Assembly: GCA_025966435.1 (NCBI GenBank)
Contig: JAICRQ010000121.1
Span: forward strand, 1 to 8,757
Length of the DNA stretch: 8,757 nucleotides
Direction of reading: 5' to 3'
DNA from: Anaerolineales bacterium
GTDB lineage: Bacteria; Chloroflexota; Anaerolineae; Anaerolineales; Villigracilaceae
Shown: piece by piece, positions 1 through 5,652 of the stretch
How the letters are laid out: each line of letters starts with the position of its first letter
How positions within the stretch are numbered: the stretch's first letter is position 1
Program-made: the position numbers and the translations under genes
The notes under the pieces: generated by a model
What the model saw: only the letters and a program-made list of their open reading frames with translations
Databases searched by the model: none
What the model was told of the DNA's origin: nothing

Positions 1-1
1 T

Positions 2-406
2 GATTTGCTTCGTCCAAAACAGATGGGGGAATTGCTCCTTGCGGAATACGAAGGAAAGCCATTAGCGGTGTTGTTTGTCGCCCGCAATGGAAACCGCGCC
101 TATTATCTGTACGGCGCATCCACAAATGAAGAGCGCAATCGCATGCCAACCTATCTCCTGCAATGGGAAGCGATGAAGTGGGCAAAAGCGCGAGGTGGCG
201 AAGAATATGATCTCTGGGGCGTGCCGGACGAGGAGGAAGTCACTCTTGAAGTCAATTTTGAAACGAGACATGAAGGCTTATGGGGTGTCTATCGTTTCAA
301 ACGCGGCTTTGGCGGCGAGCTCAGACGTGCAGTCCAGGCGATGGATAAAGTCTATAATCGACCGCTATACTTGGCGTATCTGCGGTTTGCCGGGAATAGG
401 GAATAG
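2..406 (+). CDS. FemAB/FemX-like peptidyl transferase, C-terminal part (5' end outside window)
   Basis: The reading frame is already open at the window edge, so this is the C-terminal ~134 residues of a longer protein; the TTG at position 5 is not a credible start. The segment matches the last GNAT-like half of the full-length neighbour at 410-1582. Shared blocks are RAYYLYG, MPTYLLQWEA, YDLWGVPD and GLWGVYRFKRGFGG. Known members of the FemABX family transfer amino acids from aminoacyl-tRNA to the peptidoglycan stem peptide to build cross-bridges; many bacterial relatives have unproven substrates. The gene ends at TAG (404-406) inside two GGGAATA heptamers, which supply the terminal residues GNRE. 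Its C-terminus is about 30 residues shorter than that of the neighbour. The next gene starts 3 nt after the stop in the same frame. The family call is secure; the exact acceptor and amino acid are unknown. Confidence 0.85.
   Translation, partial: DLLRPKQMGELLLAEYEGKPLAVLFVARNGNRAYYLYGASTNEERNRMPTYLLQWEAMKWAKARGGEEYDLWGVPDEEEVTLEVNFETRHEGLWGVYRFKRGFGGELRRAVQAMDKVYNRPLYLAYLRFAGNRE
392..405. repeat. Tandem heptamer GGGAATA x2
   Basis: Two exact copies of GGGAATA (392-398 and 399-405) are followed by G, so the second copy supplies the TAG stop of the first FemAB gene. AGGGAA at 398-403 lies 6 nt before the GTG start of the next gene, so the repeat may also act as its ribosome binding site. Two copies alone could be chance, but heptamer repeats of another sequence recur in the same locus (1141-1168 and about 1580-1608). 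Confidence 0.5.
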
Positions 407-409
407 CAA

Positions 410-1582
410 GTGGAAAGCAACGCCTGGAATTCTCTGATCTCTAATTTCTCAAATCCGCATTTCCTCCAAACCTATGAGTGGGGACAGGTTAAAGCAAAGT
501 ATGGCTGGAGTCCGTTGTATGCGGTTTGGGATGCAGATGGGAGCTGGAAAGTAGAAAGTGACCTGAATCAACTTTCCCTATCCAAGTCTCCGGTTGCCGC
601 TGCCCTGATCCTCAAGCGTCAGATCCTCCGCCGTGGATTTGCTGCTCGTCTTTCTGTTCTCTATGCACCAAAGGGTCCTCTCTTAGATTGGTCCAATGTG
701 TCTCTGCGAAACCGCGTGCTTGACGATTTGCAGTCATTTGCTAAGAAGCAGGGCGCGATCTTCCTGAAAATGGATCCGGATGTTGTGCTTGGAACAGGAG
801 TCCCTCAGAGCGAAAATGATGACACTGATAACAATGGACAATCGATCGTATCAGATTTGAAACAGAGGGGATGGGGGTTTTCCTCTGATCAGATCCAGTT
901 TAAGAATACGGTTCTGATCGACCTAAGGCCGTCCGAAGAAGAATTGCTGGCGCGCATGAAACAGAAGACACGCTACAACATCCGCCTCGCCGAAAGGAAA
1001 GGTGTTTCTCTGCGCATAGGCACGTCAAGAGATTTTGACATGCTTTACAGAATGTACGCCGAAACCTCCGTACGAGATGGGTTCGTGATTCGGAATGAAG
1101 AGTATTACAAAACCGTCTGGCAAATGTTCACGGCAAATACCCAATTACCAATTACAGATAACCAATTACCTTTCACCGAACCTCTCATCGCCGAAGTAAA
1201 CCACGAACCCGTTGCAGCCATTTTCGTCTTCTATTTCGCCGGACGCGCGTATTACGTCTATGGTATGTCACGTGACGTCCATCGTGAAAAAATGCCGACC
1301 TATTTTTTACAATGGGAAGCCATCAGGCGTGCAAAGGCAAAAGGATGTACCGTTTATGACTTGTGGGGCGCACCGGATGTATTCGATGAAAGCGACTCCC
1401 TGTGGGGGGTCTATCGCTTCAAGGAGGGCTTAGGAGGCAAAGTCGTGCGAACGCTCGGTGCGTGGGACTTTGCGCCAAATCCACTTTGGTATAAGTTGTA
1501 TTCCGAAATCATTCCGCGCCTGCTGGACCTAATGCGCTCGCGCGGCAAAGCAAAAACAAGACAATCTCTCGGCGGCGCATAA
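410..1582 (+). CDS. FemAB/FemX-like peptidoglycan bridge aminoacyl/peptidyl transferase
   Basis: This 390-residue protein is complete and of usual FemABX length. The N-terminal signature FLQTYEWGQVKAKYGW (residues 18-33) is typical of the family. It is followed by YAPKGPLL (85-92), the KTRYNIRLAERKGV block (186-199) where the second acyltransferase-like half begins, and the C-terminal RAYYVYG, MPTYFLQWEA, YDLWGAPD and LWGVYRFKEG blocks (279-340). The role by family is addition of amino acids to the peptidoglycan stem peptide (often on lipid II) from aminoacyl-tRNA in the cytoplasm; the substrate here is not determinable. The start is GTG at 410, preceded at 6 nt by AGGGAA; an in-frame TAG at 404 rules out a start further upstream. 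No signal peptide is seen. It is the paralogue of the truncated gene just upstream and is probably cotranscribed with it. Residues 245-256 (QLPITDNQLPFT) are encoded by CCAATTA heptamers and look like an insertion. An acidic, polar stretch at 134-144 may be another variable insertion. Confidence 0.88.
   Translation: MESNAWNSLISNFSNPHFLQTYEWGQVKAKYGWSPLYAVWDADGSWKVESDLNQLSLSKSPVAAALILKRQILRRGFAARLSVLYAPKGPLLDWSNVSLRNRVLDDLQSFAKKQGAIFLKMDPDVVLGTGVPQSENDDTDNNGQSIVSDLKQRGWGFSSDQIQFKNTVLIDLRPSEEELLARMKQKTRYNIRLAERKGVSLRIGTSRDFDMLYRMYAETSVRDGFVIRNEEYYKTVWQMFTANTQLPITDNQLPFTEPLIAEVNHEPVAAIFVFYFAGRAYYVYGMSRDVHREKMPTYFLQWEAIRRAKAKGCTVYDLWGAPDVFDESDSLWGVYRFKEGLGGKVVRTLGAWDFAPNPLWYKLYSEIIPRLLDLMRSRGKAKTRQSLGGA
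1141..1175. repeat. CCAATTA heptamer repeat inside FemAB-like gene
   Basis: Five consecutive 7-nt units lie in exact register: CCAATTA (1141-1147), CCAATTA (1148-1154), CAGATAA (1155-1161, degenerate), CCAATTA (1162-1168) and CCTTTCA (1169-1175, degenerate). They are translated as QLPIT-DN-QLPFT. The same heptamer occurs just after the gene. Short tandem heptamer repeats of this kind, read as QLPITNY-like peptides, are known from cyanobacteria; their presence here is read directly, and their origin as an insertion is inference. Confidence 0.7.
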
Positions 1583-1608
1583 TTACCAAAATTACCAATT
1601 ACTAATTC
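1580..1608. repeat. CCAATTA heptamer repeat, intergenic copy
   Basis: Immediately at the stop of the FemAB-like gene the sequence reads TAATTA, CCAAAATTA, CCAATTA (1595-1601), CTAATTC (1602-1608). This is one exact copy with degenerate neighbours of the heptamer seen in-gene at 1141-1168. It is AT-rich compared with flanking DNA and occupies most of the 49-nt gap before the next gene. The stop codon TAA (1580-1582) is at its left edge. Confidence 0.6.
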
Positions 1609-1631
1609 CTTCAAGTCAGAAAGGATTCAGC

Positions 1632-2597
1632 ATGAAAGCAATCGATCGCCTAAATTTTGCCCATCTCCCTACTCGCATCGAAGAGCTCCCGCGGCTGACG
1701 GAACATCTGAATGGACCGAAAATCCTGGTGAAACGCGATGACCAGACGGGGCTCGCCTTCGGTGGAAATAAGACCCGTAAGCTAGAATTTCTTATCGCTG
1801 AAGCATTGAGTCAGGGCGCGAAGACTTTGATTACCGGCGGAGCCCTCCAGTCGAATCACTGCCGCCAGACGGCTGCCGCGGCGAGGCGCCTTGGCCTGGA
1901 CTGTATCCTGGTGCTAAACGGAGAAATGCCGGATAAGCCCTCTGCCAATCTGCTGCTGGATCAACTGTTTGATGCGGAGATCGTCACGATCAAAGATCGT
2001 GCCCTGCGTGACCAAACTCTGCAACAGACGTATGACAAAGCAGTCGCCGATGGAAGAAAACCCTATCTCGTCTGGTACGGTGGATCCAGCCCAACCGGCG
2101 CCCTCGGATATGCGTTTGCGATGAAGGAGTTTCTGGAGCAAAACATCCATGCAGATTGGATTGTGTTCGGTACCTCCTCGGGCGGAACACATGCTGGGCT
2201 GGTGCTGGGTCAACGTGTGTTTGGGTATCCGGGGAAAGTACTGGGCATCAGCATCGATGAACCTGAAGAATGGTTGAAGAGGCGTGTTTCCTCATTGGCG
2301 TCAGACGCCAGCGAAAAGCTTGGAGACCGAATCGACTTTTCCGGCGAGGATGTTCTCGCCAATGAAGAATACTGCAAAGCAGGCTATGGTGTGTTAACGG
2401 ATGCAGAGCGCGAAGCCATCCGGTTATTCGCGAAGTTCGAAGGATTATTACTCGACCCTGTGTACACAGGACGCACAGCAGCCGGAATGATTGACCTGAT
2501 TCGCAAAGGACTTTTCAAGAAGGGTGACACGATTTTGTTCTGGCACACAGGTGGACAACCCGCTCTGTTTGCAGAGAAATACGCAAATCAAATTTAA
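1632..2597 (+). CDS. PLP-dependent D-cysteine desulfhydrase / ACC deaminase family enzyme
   Basis: This 321-residue protein has the length expected for the family. The PLP-binding lysine is expected at K47 in GGNKTRKLE (44-52). The SNHCRQTAA motif (74-82) carries the conserved Ser-Asn-His, and TSSGGTHAG (181-189) forms the phosphate-binding loop. DPVYTGRTAAGM (275-286) and FWHTGGQPALF (303-313) complete the active site. HTGG at the last motif resembles D-cysteine desulfhydrase (D-cysteine to pyruvate, H2S and ammonia) more than ACC deaminase, which usually has AHLGG; L-cysteate sulfo-lyase (CuyA) is a further alternative. The enzyme is expected to be cytoplasmic. The start is ATG at 1632 with AAAGGA (1619-1624) 7 nt upstream. 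It lies 49 nt after the FemAB-like gene and may be transcribed with it, though the gap is filled by heptamer repeats. It ends at a strong hairpin terminator. The family is certain; the substrate is a best guess. Confidence 0.85.
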   Translation: MKAIDRLNFAHLPTRIEELPRLTEHLNGPKILVKRDDQTGLAFGGNKTRKLEFLIAEALSQGAKTLITGGALQSNHCRQTAAAARRLGLDCILVLNGEMPDKPSANLLLDQLFDAEIVTIKDRALRDQTLQQTYDKAVADGRKPYLVWYGGSSPTGALGYAFAMKEFLEQNIHADWIVFGTSSGGTHAGLVLGQRVFGYPGKVLGISIDEPEEWLKRRVSSLASDASEKLGDRIDFSGEDVLANEEYCKAGYGVLTDAEREAIRLFAKFEGLLLDPVYTGRTAAGMIDLIRKGLFKKGDTILFWHTGGQPALFAEKYANQI

Positions 2598-2600
2598 GAC

Positions 2601-2627
2601 AAAAGGTCGGGCACTGCCCGACCTTTT
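2601..2627. terminator. Bidirectional intrinsic terminator between convergent genes
   Basis: A perfect 12-bp stem, AAAAGGTCGGGC (2601-2612) with GCCCGACCTTTT (2616-2627), encloses a 3-nt loop. The stem is GC-rich at the top and ends in T-runs on both strands. It starts 4 nt after the stop of the PLP enzyme gene (+) and ends 5 nt from the stop of the enolase gene (-), so it can serve both. Confidence 0.88.
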
Positions 2628-2631
2628 CACT

Positions 2632-3948
<1,317 letters not shown>

Positions 3949-3951
3949 TTA

Positions 3952-3990
3952 TTATCAGTGCTCACGAAAATTCCCGTCGTGGACTGATGA
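3952..3990. promoter_or_regulatory. Inverted repeat in the enolase/plsC divergent spacer (operator or leader hairpin candidate)
   Basis: ATCAGT (3954-3959) pairs with ACTGAT (3983-3988) and CACGA (3963-3967) pairs with TCGTG (3977-3981). They are separated by a 3x1 internal loop, and a 9-nt apical loop closes the structure. A further T-A pair and a G-T wobble extend the base. It ends 9 nt before the enolase Shine-Dalgarno and overlaps the -35-like box proposed for plsC. It could be a DNA-binding operator or a hairpin in the enolase mRNA leader; the sequence alone does not decide. Confidence 0.45.
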
Positions 3991-4007
3991 ATTTTTGTAA
4001 GTATAAC
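3980..4007 (+). promoter_or_regulatory. Possible sigma-70-like promoter for plsC
   Basis: TGGACT (3980-3985) and TATAAC (4002-4007) are separated by 16 nt, with 4/6 and 5/6 matches to TTGACA and TATAAT. The start codon of plsC is 23 nt beyond the -10 box. The same TATA stretch read on the minus strand gives TATACT (4000-4005), which could be the -10 of an enolase promoter, but no good -35 accompanies it. Confidence 0.35.
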
Positions 4008-4030
4008 CCACTTTCACCAGCGTCCCTTTT

Positions 4031-4726
4031 ATGGACACGCCGACTAAAACTCTACCGAAGATTGACCCTCGTGAGAAAAAGAAATATTACCTCACAGATA
4101 CGCCGCAGCGACGCGCTCTGATCGGAATAGCGAAGTCGATCTTTACACTCATTCTGACAACGGATGTGAGAGGGCTTGAGAACTTCCCGCACGAAGGACC
4201 AGTCCTCCTCGCGGCGAATCACGTCACCAATTTTGACGTATTCCCGATGCAGTTCGCGCTGCCGCGTCCTATCTTTTTTATGGGGAAGGCTGAACTTTTC
4301 CGGAATCCGCTCCTTAACATACTTCTCCGAAATTTGGGCGGTTTCCCGATCCACCGCGGCGAAAAGGATGAGTGGGCGATGCGTCACGCGGCGAAGGTGC
4401 TGAAGCACGGGCAGACACTTGGAATATTCCCGGAGGGGAAACGGTCGAAAGGGAAGGGGCTGGCGGTTGCAAAAACGGGAGCTGCCCGCCTGGCGATTGA
4501 GGCAAATTGTGCCATCGTGCCGATGGCGGTTGTGGGATCCGATCAATTCTTCAAACGGTTTCCTCACCGGACGTGCGTGCAAATCACTATACTCTCGCCG
4601 CTCCTGCCCAAGCTGGGGGAAAGCGCCATCGCACTGACAGATCGTCTGATGTTCACTCTGGCGCAAGCTTTGCCCGAGGAGATGCGCGGGGCTTACGCGG
4701 AGCTGCCCAAGGCTTTTACAATGTAA
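4031..4726 (+). CDS. plsC: 1-acyl-sn-glycerol-3-phosphate acyltransferase (PlsC/LPLAT family)
   Basis: The family esterifies the sn-2 position of lysophosphatidic acid to give phosphatidic acid for membrane phospholipids, at the inner face of the cytoplasmic membrane. The 231 residues show the acyltransferase motifs in order: NHVTNFD (63-69) with catalytic H64 and D69, the MGKAELFRNPLL block (84-95), GGFPIHRG (103-110), FPEGKRSKG (133-141) and IVPMAVVGSD (162-171). There is one moderately hydrophobic N-terminal stretch (about 29-43) and a basic pre-segment (KIDPREKKK), which suits peripheral or single-pass membrane association. The start is ATG at 4031; no clear Shine-Dalgarno is visible (CGTCCCTTTT precedes), which fits either a near-leaderless message or a later start, but no later ATG precedes the H64 motif. 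It is divergent from enolase. Activity on LPA versus another acyl acceptor is not resolved by sequence. Confidence 0.88.
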   Translation: MDTPTKTLPKIDPREKKKYYLTDTPQRRALIGIAKSIFTLILTTDVRGLENFPHEGPVLLAANHVTNFDVFPMQFALPRPIFFMGKAELFRNPLLNILLRNLGGFPIHRGEKDEWAMRHAAKVLKHGQTLGIFPEGKRSKGKGLAVAKTGAARLAIEANCAIVPMAVVGSDQFFKRFPHRTCVQITILSPLLPKLGESAIALTDRLMFTLAQALPEEMRGAYAELPKAFTM

Positions 4727-4828
4727 ATGCAATACAGGAAGTTAGTCCTGCGCATTGGTTTTGGGGAACTTTTGCACGTCGAACTTCATCTCATTTTCAG
4801 GTTGAAAACGAAATGGAGGTTTCGATGA
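4727..4828 (+). CDS. Possible 33-residue small ORF bridging plsC and the LysM gene
   Basis: An ATG directly abuts the plsC stop (TAAATG) and the frame runs 33 codons to a TGA that overlaps the LysM start as ATGA (4825-4828). The peptide begins MQYRKLVLRIGFGELLHVEL and is basic and partly hydrophobic; I recognise no family. There is no good ribosome binding site: AAGG at 4709-4712 lies 14 nt away. Stop-stop spacing that permits translational coupling on both sides is suggestive, but a 33-codon open frame arises often by chance, so this may be only a leader region. Confidence 0.2.
   Translation: MQYRKLVLRIGFGELLHVELHLIFRLKTKWRFR
4815..4819 (+). promoter_or_regulatory. Ribosome binding site of the LysM gene (decides start)
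   Basis: GGAGG lies 5 nt before ATG 4825. It excludes the ATG at 4813 and the much longer open frame from 4507, which overlaps plsC and lacks a signal peptide at its beginning. Confidence 0.85.
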
Positions 4829-5589
4829 ACACCAGACAATTATTCCAGTTATTACTTATCGCAGCGGTGTTGCTTGCATCGTTTGCATCCACGGGCTCTG
4901 TGTTCGCCGCGCCCGCCGAAGCAGGACAGTGCGGCGACAGTGTGACCGTAGTCAGCGGCGACACCCTGCGCAAGATCGCCGACCGCTGTGGCACAACTGT
5001 TTCAGCCTTGCGGCGAGCGAACCCGCAAATTGGCCTCGGCAATTTGATCTATCCGGGTCAGATCTTGCAGTTGCCAGGCGCGATTTTGGGGAGTGATGGT
5101 AATGTTTTTGTCTACATCATTGCCCGCGGAGACACCTTGAGGTCGTTAGCGACCCGCTTCAACACTACAGTGGATGCGCTGCTCGCAGCCAACAGGAATA
5201 TCACCAACCCAAACGTGATCTATGAAGGCCAGCACCTGAGCGTATATGTCTCATCAACACCGCCCCCTCCGACCACGCCCCCTCCTTCTAGCGGAGGCAC
5301 CTACTACGCGATCAAGGGTGATACCCTGCGCAAGATTGCCGCAAAGTTCAACACCACGGTAGACGCGATCTTGAGAGTCAACCCGCAGATTTACAACCCG
5401 AACATTATCTACGTTGGTCAGGCAATCACGATCCCTGCCGCACCGACCGCCCATGTAGTTCAGCGAGGTGAAACGCTTCGTATCATCGCCAGCAAGTATG
5501 GCACAACTGTTGACGCTATCCTGAAGCTCAACTCCAACATTAAGAATCCCAACCTGATTTACGTGGGACAAATCATCATCGTTCGATAA
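4825..5589 (+). CDS. Secreted protein with four LysM domains
   Basis: The product has 254 residues. Residues 1-28 form a Sec signal peptide (MNTRQ, hydrophobic core LLLIAAVLLASFA, likely cleavage after VFA). Four LysM domains follow at about 38-84, 94-142, 159-204 and 209-253, each with a GDTL/GETL turn, an (I/L)A...TTV..(I/L)L..N helix pair and the NPNxIYxGQ tail. LysM1 is the most divergent (GLGNLIYPGQ) and holds two cysteines, C36 and C55, which may form a disulfide. A Pro/Thr/Ser/Gly linker (144-158) separates domains 2 and 3. LysM binds N-acetylglucosamine-containing glycans such as peptidoglycan. No catalytic domain, lipobox or anchor is visible, so the protein is probably a secreted wall- or glycan-binding factor; whether it modulates a hydrolase is unknown. 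The gene follows plsC by 98 nt on the same strand and ends at a strong terminator. Confidence 0.9.
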   Translation: MNTRQLFQLLLIAAVLLASFASTGSVFAAPAEAGQCGDSVTVVSGDTLRKIADRCGTTVSALRRANPQIGLGNLIYPGQILQLPGAILGSDGNVFVYIIARGDTLRSLATRFNTTVDALLAANRNITNPNVIYEGQHLSVYVSSTPPPPTTPPPSSGGTYYAIKGDTLRKIAAKFNTTVDAILRVNPQIYNPNIIYVGQAITIPAAPTAHVVQRGETLRIIASKYGTTVDAILKLNSNIKNPNLIYVGQIIIVR

Positions 5590-5600
5590 GAACGTAATGG

Positions 5601-5640
5601 AAACAAAAAGGACGCACAGTTCAGTGCGTCCTTTTTGTTT
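5601..5640. terminator. Bidirectional intrinsic terminator, 17-bp perfect stem
   Basis: AAACAAAAAGGACGCAC (5601-5617) is perfectly complementary to GTGCGTCCTTTTTGTTT (5624-5640), with a 6-nt loop AGTTCA. The T-rich arms read as terminator tails on either strand. It sits 11 nt after the LysM stop and 12 nt before the end of the ppdK gene on the opposite strand. Confidence 0.92.
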
Positions 5641-5652
5641 TATTGTTAGGGC

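Noticed and set aside
4052..4732. 226-codon open frame antisense to plsC
   Set aside because: No domain or ribosome site is recognised; it mirrors plsC codon bias on the opposite strand, while plsC carries the complete acyltransferase motifs.
4735..4750. Hairpin CAGGA/TCCTG after plsC as a terminator
   Set aside because: It has only five base pairs with no T-run after it, so it is not supported as a terminator.
4766..4786. Direct repeat GAACTT (4766-4771 and 4781-4786) as an operator upstream of the LysM gene
   Set aside because: The copies are only six bases long and have no nearby promoter boxes, so chance is the simpler explanation.
4507..4824. Upstream extension of the LysM open frame into plsC
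   Set aside because: It overlaps plsC in another frame. The GGAGG before ATG 4825 and the signal peptide starting there fix the real start.
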